Assembly: GCF_003602005.1 (NCBI RefSeq)
Contig: NZ_QZWD01000023.1
Span: forward strand, 1-47,818
Direction of reading: 5' to 3'
Source of the DNA: Salinisphaera sp. Q1T1-3
Lineage (GTDB): Bacteria; Pseudomonadota; Gammaproteobacteria; Nevskiales; Salinisphaeraceae
DNA: 47,818 nt
The position numbers and the translations under genes were made by a program. Shown piece by piece: positions 18,198 through 27,466 of this stretch; the stretch's first letter is position 1; each line of letters begins with the position of its first letter. The notes under the pieces were generated by a model, which did no database searches, had not been told where the DNA came from, and saw only the letters and a list, made by a program, of their open reading frames with translations.

Positions 18198-19113
18198 AGA
18201 CCAGGCTGTCTCGACCGAAGCCGTGACCGACTATTTCCGTGGGCTGCAGGACCATATCGCCGCCCGCTTCGCGTCGTTCGAGACGAATATCGATTTTCAC
18301 GTCGACGAATGGCAGCGTGACGGCGGCGGCGGTGGCGATACGCGGGTCCTGGCCGATGGCGATGTCTTCGAGCGTGCCGGCGTGAATTTCTCGCATATCG
18401 TGGGCGACTCCCTGCCCGCCTCGGCCTCGGCACGCCGGCCGGAACTGGCCGGTCGGTCGTTCGTGGCTACCGGAGTCTCGGTCGTGGCCCACCCGCGTAA
18501 TCCCTATGCTCCGACCGCCCACGCCAATGTGCGCTTCTTCGTCGCGGAAAAGCCGGGAGAGGCGCCGGTATGGTGGTTCGGCGGCGGTTTCGATCTGACC
18601 CCGCATTACGGCTTCGATGCCGATGCGGTGGCCTGGCATCGCGCCGCCCGCGATGCCTGTGTGCCGTTCGGCGAAACGCTCTATCCGCGCTTCAAGTCCT
18701 GGTGCGACGAGTATTTCTATCTACCGCATCGCGAGGAGACGCGCGGCATCGGCGGCCTGTTCTTCGACGATTTCGACGAACTCGGCTTTGCAGACTCCTT
18801 CGGCTTCGTGCAATCGGTTGGCCAGGCCTTCATCGATGCTTACGCCCCGATCGTGGCGGCCCGTTGCGAAACGCCCTATGGCCAGGCCGAACGCGACTTC
18901 CAGCTGTATCGTCGCGGCCGCTACGTCGAGTTCAATCTGGTCTACGACCGTGGCACGTTGTTCGGCCTCCAGTCCCGCGGGCGGACCGAATCCATTCTGA
19001 TGTCGATGCCGCCGCTGGCGGCATGGCAATATGGCTACACGCCGGCGCCTCACAGCGCCGAAGCCGATCTCTACGAGCGCTTCCTGACGCCGCAGGACTG
19101 GCTGGGCTCGTAG
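18190..19113 (+). CDS. hemF: Oxygen-dependent coproporphyrinogen III oxidase
   Basis: Aerobic oxidative decarboxylation of coproporphyrinogen III to protoporphyrinogen IX in heme synthesis. The 307-residue protein has family signatures such as [42 protein letters not shown] and [10 protein letters not shown], and [17 protein letters not shown] near the end. The start is GTG with GAGGTG upstream, overlapping tsaC. It supplies heme to the Cyo oxidase encoded elsewhere in the window, but the genes are not linked. oxyR follows after 22 nt. Confidence 0.97.
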   Translation: MAEDQAVSTEAVTDYFRGLQDHIAARFASFETNIDFHVDEWQRDGGGGGDTRVLADGDVFERAGVNFSHIVGDSLPASASARRPELAGRSFVATGVSVVAHPRNPYAPTAHANVRFFVAEKPGEAPVWWFGGGFDLTPHYGFDADAVAWHRAARDACVPFGETLYPRFKSWCDEYFYLPHREETRGIGGLFFDDFDELGFADSFGFVQSVGQAFIDAYAPIVAARCETPYGQAERDFQLYRRGRYVEFNLVYDRGTLFGLQSRGRTESILMSMPPLAAWQYGYTPAPHSAEADLYERFLTPQDWLGS

Positions 19114-19135
19114 GCCGAGGGGGAGCTCGTCGCCG

Positions 19136-20101
19136 ATGCATATCACGCTGACCGAACTGCGCTACCTGATCGCACTCGATAAAGAGCGCCATTTCGGCCG
19201 CGCCGCCAAACGAGCCTTCGTCAGCCAGCCCACGCTGTCGGTGGCCGTGAAGAAGCTCGAAAGCGAGCTCGGTGTCACCGTGTTCGAGCGCAACCGCGGT
19301 GAAGCACGCGTGACACCGATCGGCCGTCGCATCATCGAACAGGCCTATCGCGTGCTCGGCGAAGTCAGCGCGCTTGAGACAGTTGCCGAACAGGGCCGCG
19401 ACGAGCTCAAGGGCGCGCTTCGTCTCGGCGTGATCTACACCGTCGGCCCGTATCTGCTGCCTCATCTGATACCGCGATTGCGCGAATCATGTCCTGAGAT
19501 GCCGCTGGTCATCGAAGAGAATCTGACCGGCAATCTCACCCAGCAGCTGCGCAACAACGAACTCGACGCCGTCATCGTGGCCATGCCCTACGATGTCTCG
19601 GGCATGGCGCTTTGGCCGATCTATAACGAAGGCTTCGTGGTGGTCATGCCCCAGCAGCACAGCTGGGTGGCGCGTGAGGCAATCGAACCGGACGATCTGG
19701 CCCAGGAGAATCTGCTACTGCTCGGGCCGGGCCACTGCTTTCGCGATCAGGTCCTCAATCTGTGTGCGGAATGTCGCGAATCGGACGAGGCCAGCCGCAC
19801 CCGGTCGGGCTCGTCGCTGGAGACGATCCGTCACATGGTCGCCAGCGGCCTGGGGATCACGGTATTGCCGCGCTCCTCGATTCCGAACCTGTCGGAGGAA
19901 TCACGGCTTCTGGAGACACGACCGTTCGCCGGCGCCACGCCGCAGCGCCAGATTGCGATCGCCTGGCGACGCAGCTTCCCGCGCCCGCGCGCGATCACCG
20001 CGCTGCGCGATGCCGTGATGCAATGTGACCCGGCCGGCGTGGAACTATTGACCGAGGCGCAGGCCCACAACGTGGACGACGGTTTTCAGGACGCATCCTA
20101 G
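19136..20101 (+). CDS. oxyR: Hydrogen peroxide-sensing regulator OxyR (LysR family)
   Basis: LysR-type activator oxidised by H2O2. The N-terminal winged helix-turn-helix (about 1-65: LRYLIALDKERHFGRAAK) is followed by a regulatory domain with the peroxide-sensing site GPGHCFRDQ: Cys201 and Cys210 match E. coli Cys199 and Cys208 in spacing, and an extra Cys213 is present. Length is 321 residues. It follows hemF by 22 nt, probably in one transcript. The TAG stop is the first TAG of a MITE-like repeat that begins at 20098, so the last codons may have been changed when that element inserted. Confidence 0.94.
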   Translation: MHITLTELRYLIALDKERHFGRAAKRAFVSQPTLSVAVKKLESELGVTVFERNRGEARVTPIGRRIIEQAYRVLGEVSALETVAEQGRDELKGALRLGVIYTVGPYLLPHLIPRLRESCPEMPLVIEENLTGNLTQQLRNNELDAVIVAMPYDVSGMALWPIYNEGFVVVMPQQHSWVAREAIEPDDLAQENLLLLGPGHCFRDQVLNLCAECRESDEASRTRSGSSLETIRHMVASGLGITVLPRSSIPNLSEESRLLETRPFAGATPQRQIAIAWRRSFPRPRAITALRDAVMQCDPAGVELLTEAQAHNVDDGFQDAS

Positions 20102-20406
20102 GGCCTGTTGAGGTTTCGTTCGAGCGCCTTTTCGTCGAGAGACCGCCGTGTGTCCGGCAAGGCGCGAGTCGCCGATCGTGGCGTGCCACGATCAAGGCTC
20201 GCAACGCCGCCGGGCGCCCATCGTCGATTTTCATGGGCGGCCCAACCCGAAGGGACAAGTGCCCCAAAATCAAAAACACGACGGCAATCCAGCGTTCTAG
20301 CACGCTGGCGCAGAATAACTGAATAACTGCGCGGCGCCTGCTACGCCTCGTCTTGCCGCACAACAGCGCTTGGCGCGGACTCGCACGAAACCTCAACACG
20401 CCCTAG
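20098..20406 (+). mobile_element. MITE-like repeat, copy A (309 bp)
   Basis: Begins CTAGGGCCTGTTGAGGTTTCG and ends with its near-perfect inverted complement, giving terminal inverted repeats of about 30 bp with CTAG at both ends. The interior holds inverted repeats: GATCGTGGC/GCCACGATC (20174-20193, absent from copy C), CGCCCAT/ATGGGCG (around 20215-20240) and CCAGCG/CGCTGG. No transposase is encoded. Related copies are at 37987 (opposite orientation) and 47381. The left end coincides with the oxyR stop codon. Confidence 0.85.
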
Positions 20407-20487
20407 CCACACAGGCGTTGCGAGCCGACCGACCGGGACGCCACCTGCGTTACACTCGACTCCATTTCATCGTCTGGCCGGTTACTC

Positions 20488-22455
20488 ATGCGCGCGTTAT
20501 TGGTCCTCGGGGCATTGTTTGTCGCCCCACTCGTCGCGACGGCCGCCACGCCGCCGAACGCCGACAGCATCAGCAACTACGACAGCGCGACACGCCGGGA
20601 TTTCATGGATGCCCTGTCGGCGGCTCGACGCGGCAATCTGTCGAGCCACGCCGACGAAGTCGCGCGCCTGCGCGACTATCCGCTGTTCGATTATCTGCGC
20701 GCCGCCGAGTTACGCCACGACCTGTCCGGCAACGCCGATGCCACGCTGGACTCGCGCATCGCTCGTTTCGTCCAGGCCCATCCCGATCTGCCGCCCGCCC
20801 AGCGCCTGAAAAGCCACTGGCTGGATAATCTCGCCGATCGTGGCCAGTGGCAGACGATCGTCGATCAGACCCGCGACGAGGACAGCACCACCGCGACCTG
20901 CCGTCGCGTGGCGGCCCAGATCAAACTCGGCCGCGCCACACTGGGCCAGGCCCGAGCGCTCTACGATGTCGGCGCCAGCCAGCCTTCGGCCTGTGACCCG
21001 GTCTTCGCCTGGCTCGAGAGCACCGGCAATCTGACCTCGGCGCTGGTACGCGATCGCGCACACAAGGCAATTCTGGCGGGCAATACCGGCCTGGCCAGCT
21101 ATCTCTCACGCCAGCTGCCGAGTGCCGACACCGCGACTGTCGATACGTGGCTGTCGGCGCTGAACAATCCGAGCACGCTGGCTCAGGCCGCTCCGGATCT
21201 CGATGACGACATCGTGGTGGCAGCCTTCAAGCGTTTCGCGCTGGCCGATCCGGCGAGCGCGGCCGATGCCCTGCCGGGTATCGTGACACGCTTTGGCCTC
21301 GATGCCGCCGATCAGTATCAGGTCAAACGCTACATCGCCCTGCTGTTCGCCGAGGAACACCGCCCGGAGGCATTGCTCTGGTACGCACGCCTCGACCATG
21401 CGCGCATGGTCGAAGAGGCCGACGACCATGCCCTGGGCTGGGAGATCCGGGCCGCGATCTATCAACGCCGCTGGCCGCTGGTCCTGGATTTCATCAATGC
21501 CCTGCCGGCGAGCATTGCCAAGGACGAGGAATGGCGATACTGGCGAGCCCGTGCACTGGCCGAAACCGGGCACAAGAATCAGGCCAAGACGCTCTACGCG
21601 AGCCTCGCCGCCGAGCGCTCGTATCACGGTTATCTGGCCGCTGATGCACTGGGCATGAAATACCGCTTCAACGAGCGCCCGGTCCCGAACGACCCGGCGG
21701 TACAGGCCCGGCTTCAGAATGACGCCGGCTTTCGGCGCGCACGCGAGCTGTATGCCTTGGGCATGGACAGCTATGCCTATCTGGAATGGAAACAGCTCGC
21801 GGCCACACTGCCCAAGGATCAGCTCATGCAGGCCGCCCGCATGGCCTACCAGTGGCAGTGGTACGCCCGGGCCATCCTCACGTTGGCCGACGCCGACTAC
21901 TGGGACGATCTGGACATCCGCTATCCGACGCCGTTCGCGGCCACGGTGCGCCAGGCTGCCCGGACCAATGATCTCGATCCGGCCTATGTGTATGCCATCA
22001 TTCGGACCGAGTCGCTGTTTCAACCGACCGTCCGCTCCCCGGTCGGCGCCCGCGGCCTGATGCAGCTCATGCCGGGCACCGCCGATCATCTCGCACGTCA
22101 GATGGGCCGATCGGCCCCAAGCGCCAGCGCGTTGAACGATCCGGCGACCAACGTCGGTTTCGGCACGCGCTATCTCGCCGACATGATGGCCGACTGGTCC
22201 AACAACATCGCGCTTGCAACCGCCAGCTACAACGCCGGTCCGCGCAAGATCGCGCAATGGCTGCCTGCGACCGACATGCCCGCCGACATCTGGATCGCCA
22301 ATATTCCGTATACCGAGACACGGAAATACGTTCAGCGAGTCATGTCGCACATGACCGTTTTCCAGCACCGGCTCTCCGAATCCGTCACGCCGCTGGACAA
22401 GCGTCTGGATACGGTGCGTCCGTCGTACCGCACCAGTAACGACACAACATTCTGA
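20488..22455 (+). CDS. slt: Soluble lytic murein transglycosylase
   Basis: Periplasmic exo-lytic transglycosylase that cleaves peptidoglycan with 1,6-anhydromuropeptide formation. The 655-residue protein has a Sec signal peptide (about 1-20, ending ATAA), a long alpha-helical doughnut region, and a C-terminal goose-lysozyme-like domain. The catalytic Glu is residue 508 in AIIRTESLFQPTVRS, followed by ARGLMQLMPGTA and ATASYNAGP. TACACT at 20451-20456 is a candidate -10, just downstream of the MITE-like repeat. cca follows after 61 nt. Confidence 0.96.
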   Translation: MRALLVLGALFVAPLVATAATPPNADSISNYDSATRRDFMDALSAARRGNLSSHADEVARLRDYPLFDYLRAAELRHDLSGNADATLDSRIARFVQAHPDLPPAQRLKSHWLDNLADRGQWQTIVDQTRDEDSTTATCRRVAAQIKLGRATLGQARALYDVGASQPSACDPVFAWLESTGNLTSALVRDRAHKAILAGNTGLASYLSRQLPSADTATVDTWLSALNNPSTLAQAAPDLDDDIVVAAFKRFALADPASAADALPGIVTRFGLDAADQYQVKRYIALLFAEEHRPEALLWYARLDHARMVEEADDHALGWEIRAAIYQRRWPLVLDFINALPASIAKDEEWRYWRARALAETGHKNQAKTLYASLAAERSYHGYLAADALGMKYRFNERPVPNDPAVQARLQNDAGFRRARELYALGMDSYAYLEWKQLAATLPKDQLMQAARMAYQWQWYARAILTLADADYWDDLDIRYPTPFAATVRQAARTNDLDPAYVYAIIRTESLFQPTVRSPVGARGLMQLMPGTADHLARQMGRSAPSASALNDPATNVGFGTRYLADMMADWSNNIALATASYNAGPRKIAQWLPATDMPADIWIANIPYTETRKYVQRVMSHMTVFQHRLSESVTPLDKRLDTVRPSYRTSNDTTF

Positions 22456-22516
22456 GCGGCATGATCGACCGTACGCTGCGCAACGCTGGCGACCGTCACG
22501 CCGAAAGATCGCACCC

Positions 22517-23755
22517 ATGACGCGTTATCTCGTCGGTGGCGCGGTGCGCGATGCACTGCTCGGCCTGCCGGTCGCCGATCGCGACTGGGTGGTGGTCGGC
22601 AGCACGCCCCGGGCCATGACCGAGGCCGGCTACACACCGGTCGGTCGGGACTTCCCGGTCTTTCTTCACCCCGAGACGGCCGAGGAACACGCCCTGGCGC
22701 GCACCGAGCGCAAATCGGGACACGGCTATCACGGATTCGTCTTCCACGCCGGGGCCGATGTCTCCCTCATGGACGATCTCGCCCGGCGGGATCTGACAAT
22801 CAATGCGATCGCCCGGGACGACGACGGCACACTTCACGATCCGTACCACGGCCAGCGGGATCTCGAACGCCGGGTGCTGCGCCACGTGTCGCCGGCCTTC
22901 GTGGAGGACCCCGTGCGCATCCTGCGGCTGGCCCGCTACTACGCGCGATTCGCGCGCCTTGGCTTCCACGTTGCCGAACCGACACGCCAGCTGTGCTGCG
23001 ACATGGTCGCGTCAGGCGAGATCGACCATCTCGTGCCGGAACGTGTCTGGGCCGAGGCCGAAAAGGCGCTCATGGGCGACGAGCCGGCGACATTCTTCTA
23101 TTTCCTGCGCGAGATCGGTGCGCTGGCTCGATTATTCCCCGAGCTGGATGCCCTGTTCGGCGTGCCGCAGCCCACGCACTATCACCCCGAGGTCGACTGC
23201 GGCGTGCATACGCTGCTCGTGCTGGATCGCGCAGCCGCAGCCGGCGCCGGCCTGCCCGCCCGCTACGGCGCGCTGTGCCACGACTACGGCAAGGCGCTTA
23301 CCCCGGCCCGTATCCTGCCCGGGCATCACGGCCACGAAGAGCGCGGCGTCGCACCGGCAGAGGCGGCCAGCCAGCGTCTCGGCGTGCCCAAGAAACTACG
23401 CGACAGCGCGCCCTTGATCGCGCGCTGGCATACCCATGTCCATCGCATTGCCGAACTTCGGCCCGCTACCGTCCTGAGCCTGCTCGAGGGTATCGACGCA
23501 CTGCGTCGCCCGGAACGCCTGGACGATCTCGTCGCTGTCTGCGCAGCCGATGTACGCGGCCGGCTCGGCTACGAGGGCCGGACGTATCCCCAGGCCGAGC
23601 AGGTCCGCCGAGCCCATGCCGCCGCTCTGTCGATCAGCGGCCGCGACATCGCCCGGGATCGGGCCCTGTCCGGCCCGGAGATCGGCAAGGCACTGCGCCA
23701 GGCGCGCATCCGTGCCATTGGGGATGCCCTGTCCGCGACACCGGCGCCATACTGA
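22517..23755 (+). CDS. cca: CCA tRNA nucleotidyltransferase with HD domain
   Basis: Adds or repairs the 3'-CCA of tRNA without a template. The head domain has YLVGGAVRDALLGL and the catalytic aspartates in DRDWVVVGST; the RRDLTINAIA and RILRLARYYARF motifs for nucleotide selection are present. The C-terminal HD domain (LCHDYGKALTP) gives the phosphatase/2',3'-cyclic phosphodiesterase activity known from E. coli Cca, whose 412-residue length is the same. No clear Shine-Dalgarno precedes the ATG. Confidence 0.96.
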   Translation: MTRYLVGGAVRDALLGLPVADRDWVVVGSTPRAMTEAGYTPVGRDFPVFLHPETAEEHALARTERKSGHGYHGFVFHAGADVSLMDDLARRDLTINAIARDDDGTLHDPYHGQRDLERRVLRHVSPAFVEDPVRILRLARYYARFARLGFHVAEPTRQLCCDMVASGEIDHLVPERVWAEAEKALMGDEPATFFYFLREIGALARLFPELDALFGVPQPTHYHPEVDCGVHTLLVLDRAAAAGAGLPARYGALCHDYGKALTPARILPGHHGHEERGVAPAEAASQRLGVPKKLRDSAPLIARWHTHVHRIAELRPATVLSLLEGIDALRRPERLDDLVAVCAADVRGRLGYEGRTYPQAEQVRRAHAAALSISGRDIARDRALSGPEIGKALRQARIRAIGDALSATPAPY

Positions 23756-23783
23756 TCGCATCCATTCCGTTTTCGGATCCGGC

Positions 23784-24512
23784 ATGACACAGACCGAGAC
23801 CGCCCCTGTCGTCGTCACCGGCGCCAACCGACACGTCGGCGCGCATATGGCGCATCGCTTTCTCGATGACGGCTTCGCCGTGATCGCCCAGTACCGCACC
23901 ACGACCGACGAGATCGAACGGCTCACCGAGCGCGGCGCCATCGGCATCCAGGGGGATTTCGCCGATACCGAATCCACGCTTGCTGTCGCCCGTAGCATCG
24001 CCGATCAAGCCGACCGCCTGCGTGCCGTGATCCATAACGCTTCGGCATTCTCGCCGACCGAAGACGACCCCGAAGACGCCGCGGCCCAGTTCCAGGCTTT
24101 TTTCGAGGTCCACATGCGGGCACCGTACCTGCTCAACCGCGTGCTCGGCCCGCAGATCCGCGGCGAGAACGACACGCCGGGCGATATCGTGCACATCACC
24201 GATATCTACGCCGACAACCCCGGCCCGCAGTACGATATCTACTGTGCGACCAAGGCCGGCCTGCAGAACCTGTCGGCGTCGTTCGCCAAGCAACTGGCCC
24301 CCGAGGTCAAGGTCAATGCCATTCAGCCCGGGCCGATCTCCTTCGAGGACTGGGTCGACGAGTCGGCCCGGCAACAGATGCTCGATGCCACGCCGATGGC
24401 CCGCACCGGCCGCCCGGAAAATATCTACCGAGCCGTACGCGCCTTTCTGGATAACGACTATCAGACCGGCGCCGTCGTCGCGGTCGACGGCGGGCGTCGA
24501 CTCGGCGGTTGA
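23784..24512 (+). CDS. folM: Short-chain dehydrogenase, FolM/pteridine-reductase-like
   Basis: NAD(P)H-dependent SDR of 242 residues, probably reducing dihydromonapterin or dihydropteridines. The nucleotide-binding motif reads TGANRHVG in place of TGxxxGxG, as tolerated in pteridine reductases, and the active site YDIYCATKAG holds the Tyr-x3-Lys pair. The ATG at 23784 starts the SDR homology; the frame is open further upstream within cca. It converges on folK and folB, which supports a folate role. Another SDR substrate cannot be excluded. Confidence 0.75.
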   Translation: MTQTETAPVVVTGANRHVGAHMAHRFLDDGFAVIAQYRTTTDEIERLTERGAIGIQGDFADTESTLAVARSIADQADRLRAVIHNASAFSPTEDDPEDAAAQFQAFFEVHMRAPYLLNRVLGPQIRGENDTPGDIVHITDIYADNPGPQYDIYCATKAGLQNLSASFAKQLAPEVKVNAIQPGPISFEDWVDESARQQMLDATPMARTGRPENIYRAVRAFLDNDYQTGAVVAVDGGRRLGG

Positions 24513-24557
24513 GCGGTCTCGCGATGGGCCGGAGGGATCGGCCCGGCCCCGGATTCG

Positions 24558-25055
24558 TCAGCCGTCGAGCTGGACGGCACGCAACGGCTGATCCGCATCG
24601 TCGAATGCCGCCCAGAGGTCGCGATAGCGACGCGTCTTCGTCGGATGAATGCCATTCGGGCGCAGCTCGGCGAGCGGGCCGAGAACAAAGGCATAGGTCA
24701 GGATATCGGCCCGCGGCACGCGGATATCGCCGTCGTCATGGACCGTGGCACCGTAGAGCAGCAGATCGAGATCCATCGTGCGCGAACCATCGCGGGCACG
24801 CTCGTCGCGGCCGAGTTCGGTCTCGATCTCGCGTAGCGCAGCCTGGACAGCGTCGATGCTTTCGGCGGTCTCGAACAACACCACGAGATTGACGAAATCA
24901 TTGCCCGAAAAGCCGACCGCGGGACAGGCATAGGCAGTCGAGACCTCGAGTGCGGCGAAACGCGAACGCAGCGCGGCCAGCGCCGCCGGCACATAGTGCT
25001 CGGGGGCGATGTTCGAGCCCATGCCAACCGCGACTTCCACGGTCTTCACACTCAT
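24558..25055 (-). CDS. folK: 6-hydroxymethyl-7,8-dihydropterin pyrophosphokinase
   Basis: Transfers pyrophosphate from ATP to the pterin in folate synthesis. The 165-residue protein shows the family pattern: N-terminal VGMGSNI, SGNDFVNLVV, and the ATP/Mg segment RDGSRTMDLDLLLYG, then VPRADILTYAFVLGPLAEL. The start overlaps the folB stop (ATGA). It is the last gene of tsaD-folB-folK on the minus strand. Confidence 0.95.
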   Translation of the reverse strand: MSVKTVEVAVGMGSNIAPEHYVPAALAALRSRFAALEVSTAYACPAVGFSGNDFVNLVVLFETAESIDAVQAALREIETELGRDERARDGSRTMDLDLLLYGATVHDDGDIRVPRADILTYAFVLGPLAELRPNGIHPTKTRRYRDLWAAFDDADQPLRAVQLDG

Positions 25056-25408
25056 GCCGAACGCTCCCGCGTGATGCGGATACCCACGCCCTTGGCGCCG
25101 CGCAGCGCACGGGGCTTGTCGAGACGCAACGTCACGCGCGAGACCTCGAACTCGTCCAGCACGAGCGCGGCGATGCGCTCGGCCAGGGTTTCCACGAGAT
25201 CGAATTTCGCGGCCTCGACGAAGGCGATCACACGCTTGGCCACGGCCTTGTAATCCAGCGTGGCCGCCACGTCGTCGCTGGCCGCCGCAGCGCGGATATC
25301 GAAATCCATTTCCAGATCGATGATCACGCGCTGCCGAATGGTCCGCTCCCAGTCATACAGTCCGATGACTGTATCGATGGCGAGCTGTTCGATGAAGATA
25401 GTGTCCAA
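25052..25408 (-). CDS. folB: Dihydroneopterin aldolase
   Basis: Aldol cleavage of dihydroneopterin to 6-hydroxymethyl-dihydropterin and glycolaldehyde. Homology begins DTIFIEQLAIDTVIGLYDWE, as in E. coli FolB, so the TTG at 25408 (118 residues) is the likely start; a GTG at 25486 would add 26 residues without counterpart in the family. Catalytic-region features are the Glu in YDWE and the C-terminal LDKPRAL...KGVGIRI. It overlaps folK by 4 nt and lies 88 nt after tsaD. Confidence 0.9.
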   Translation of the reverse strand: MDTIFIEQLAIDTVIGLYDWERTIRQRVIIDLEMDFDIRAAAASDDVAATLDYKAVAKRVIAFVEAAKFDLVETLAERIAALVLDEFEVSRVTLRLDKPRALRGAKGVGIRITRERSA

Positions 25409-25496
25409 GACGTCGAGCCGAAAACCTGGCGTGGGCCAATGACCGATCAGGATACCGGTTCCCGTCGCTCGACCCCACCGAAGCACGACATCCAGC

Positions 25497-26558
25497 TCAT
25501 GACGCCGCGGCAGATGCCGGCGGCACGAGCGTTTCCAGCGACCAGCGCGGCACGGCCTCGGCAGGCACGATACCGGGCCTCATCTGCGTTCGGCGCAGAT
25601 ACCCGGTCAAGGCGATCATCGCCGCGTTATCGGTGCAGAAGGCCGGGCGCGGGAAATACAGGGCAAAACCGTCGACACGCCCACGCTCGGCCAGCGCGGC
25701 GCGCAGTGAGGCATTCGCCCCGACACCGCCAGCCACGACCAGCCGTTCCATGCCGGCCGCGCGCACGGCACGCGCGCACTTGGCCACAAGTGTTTCCACG
25801 ACCGCCTGCTGAAAGCTCGCCGCGATATCCGCCTGGGCCGCTCGGGTGCGGCCGCCGGACTTGATCGCAAGCATGACCGCCGTCTTGAGGCCGGAGAACG
25901 AGAAATCCAGCCCCGGTCGATTGCACATCGGCCGCGGGAAGGCGTGAGCCGTCGGATCGCCCTCGGCGGCCAGTCGAGACAACGCCGGCCCGCCCGGATA
26001 ACCGAGCCCCAGCATCTTGGCGGCCTTGTCGAACGCCTCGCCGACGGCATCGTCGAGGCTTTCGCCCAGTACCCGATAGCGACCGACGCCCTCGACGGCC
26101 ACCAGCATTGTGTGGCCACCCGAAACGAGCAGCGCCACGTAAGGGAATGCGGGCGGCTCGGCTTCGAGCAGGGGTGAAAGCAGATGGCCTTCCATGTGGT
26201 GCACGCCGAGCACCGGCACCGACAGGCCCATGCCGTAACCGGCCGCCACCGACGCGCCGACCAGCAGGGCACCGACCAGCCCGGGCCCGCGCGTATAGGC
26301 GATCCCGGTGATCGTCGGATGTCCGGCCGTCGCGCACACGTTTTCGATCAGCGGCGCGATCTTGCGGATATGATCCCGCGAGGCCAGCTCCGGCACCACG
26401 CCGCCGTAGTCGGCATGGATCGCGACCTGACTGTGAACAGCGTGCGCGAGCAGGCCGGCCTCGCCGTAGAGGGCGGCCGCGGTCTCGTCGCAGGAACTCT
26501 CGATGCCGAGTATGATTGGCGTTCGTTGCATTGCAGCGTGGCTCGGCGTATTATTCAT
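25497..26558 (-). CDS. tsaD: tRNA N6-threonylcarbamoyltransferase TsaD
   Basis: Transfers the threonylcarbamoyl group to A37 of ANN-decoding tRNAs, downstream of TsaC. It has the ASKHA fold with [12 protein letters not shown] near the N-terminus, the metal-binding [14 protein letters not shown], and [10 protein letters not shown] in the C-terminal half. With the ATG at 26558 it has 353 residues; [11 protein letters not shown] at 26531 is an alternative. The first ATG sits 6 nt after a good -10, so a leaderless start there is plausible. It is divergent from rpsU, as in many gammaproteobacteria. Confidence 0.95.
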   Translation of the reverse strand: MNNTPSHAAMQRTPIILGIESSCDETAAALYGEAGLLAHAVHSQVAIHADYGGVVPELASRDHIRKIAPLIENVCATAGHPTITGIAYTRGPGLVGALLVGASVAAGYGMGLSVPVLGVHHMEGHLLSPLLEAEPPAFPYVALLVSGGHTMLVAVEGVGRYRVLGESLDDAVGEAFDKAAKMLGLGYPGGPALSRLAAEGDPTAHAFPRPMCNRPGLDFSFSGLKTAVMLAIKSGGRTRAAQADIAASFQQAVVETLVAKCARAVRAAGMERLVVAGGVGANASLRAALAERGRVDGFALYFPRPAFCTDNAAMIALTGYLRRTQMRPGIVPAEAVPRWSLETLVPPASAAAS

Positions 26559-26564
26559 CGCCCT

Positions 26565-26593
26565 ATTCTAGCCGCAGTGGGCCAACCGGTCAG
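26565..26593 (-). promoter_or_regulatory. Candidate promoter of tsaD
   Basis: Read on the minus strand: CTGACC (26593-26588), a 17-bp spacer, TAGAAT (26570-26565), then 6 nt to the ATG at 26558. There is no Shine-Dalgarno, so this is another potentially leaderless unit. Confidence 0.5.
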
Positions 26594-26638
26594 CAGCGGC
26601 GTCGATAAACCACCGCTATACCCGGAGTGTGATGCTCA

Positions 26639-26854
26639 ATGCCTAGCGTACGCGTAAAAGAGAACGAGCCGTTTGAAGTCGCGCTTCGTCGTTTCAAGCG
26701 CAGTTGCGAAAAAGCCGGCGTCGTGACCGAAGTACGCCGTCGCGAGTTTTTCGAGAAGCCCTGCCAGACACGCAAGCGCAAGCGTGCGGCGGCCGTGAAG
26801 CGGCACGCCAAGCGTCTGCAGCGTGAGCAGCAGCGTTTCACGCGCCAGTATTGA
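26639..26854 (+). CDS. rpsU: 30S ribosomal protein bS21
   Basis: Small-subunit protein of 71 residues that takes part in mRNA base-pairing at initiation. The sequence is a clear bS21: starts [21 protein letters not shown], contains [14 protein letters not shown] and a very basic C-terminal half. GGAG lies about 10 nt before the ATG and TATACC at 26617-26622 is a possible -10. It opens the macromolecular-synthesis operon rpsU-yqeY-dnaG-rpoD, with an intrinsic terminator right after it that would make rpsU more abundant than the downstream genes. Confidence 0.97.
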   Translation: MPSVRVKENEPFEVALRRFKRSCEKAGVVTEVRRREFFEKPCQTRKRKRAAAVKRHAKRLQREQQRFTRQY

Positions 26855-26899
26855 TCGCACGCGATCACTGGCACGTCATCGATCAGGCTTGATCGTTGA

Positions 26900-26928
26900 A
26901 AACAGCGGCCTCGAGCCGCTGTTTTTTT
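26900..26928 (+). terminator. Intrinsic terminator/attenuator after rpsU
   Basis: The stem AACAGCGGC / GCCGCTGTT with a short loop is followed by seven Ts. It sits between rpsU and yqeY, like the partial terminator between rpsU and dnaG in E. coli. Confidence 0.88.
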
Positions 26929-26953
26929 GTCCGTCTCTTCCAGGAGGATCTCC

Positions 26954-27397
26954 TTGAATCTCAAAGAACAGCTGTCGGATGACATGAAGTCCGCAATGCG
27001 GGCGCGCGACAAGGAGCGTCTCGCCGTGATCCGCCAGGCGCAGGCCGCCGTCAAACAGCGCGAGATCGACGAAGGCACGACCCTGGACGATGCCGGGGTG
27101 CTGGCCGTGATCGAGAAGATGATCAAGCAGCGGCGCGATGCCGAAACCCAGTATCGCGACGCCGGCCGGGACGAACTCGCGGATGCCGAAGGCGCCGAGA
27201 TCACCGTTCTCGAGCATTACCTGCCGGCTCGCCTGTCGGATGCCGAGCTCGATGCCGTCATCGACCGCGCGATCGCCGATACCGGCGCCGAATCGATGCG
27301 CGACATGGGCAAGGTGATGGGCCAGTTGAAATCCGAACTCGCCGGCCAGGCCGACATGTCCGACGTCAGCGCCCGACTCAAGACCAAACTGCAATAG
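26954..27397 (+). CDS. yqeY: GatB/YqeY domain-containing protein
   Basis: Cytoplasmic protein of 147 residues related to the tRNA-binding C-terminal part of GatB; its function is not settled. The start is TTG, chosen because AGGAGG lies 6-7 nt upstream and the family begins LKEQLSDDMK. Conserved segments include RDKERLAVIRQAQAAVKQRE and LEHYLPARLSDAEL, with the MGKVMGQLK region before the end. It sits between rpsU and dnaG, a standard insertion in many proteobacteria. Confidence 0.92.
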   Translation: MNLKEQLSDDMKSAMRARDKERLAVIRQAQAAVKQREIDEGTTLDDAGVLAVIEKMIKQRRDAETQYRDAGRDELADAEGAEITVLEHYLPARLSDAELDAVIDRAIADTGAESMRDMGKVMGQLKSELAGQADMSDVSARLKTKLQ

Positions 27398-27466
27398 ACC
27401 GCAGGCCGCCGCGACGCACGCGCCGACTCGTGTGTCGCGACGCGGGCCGGCGGCGATCCGGTGCCC

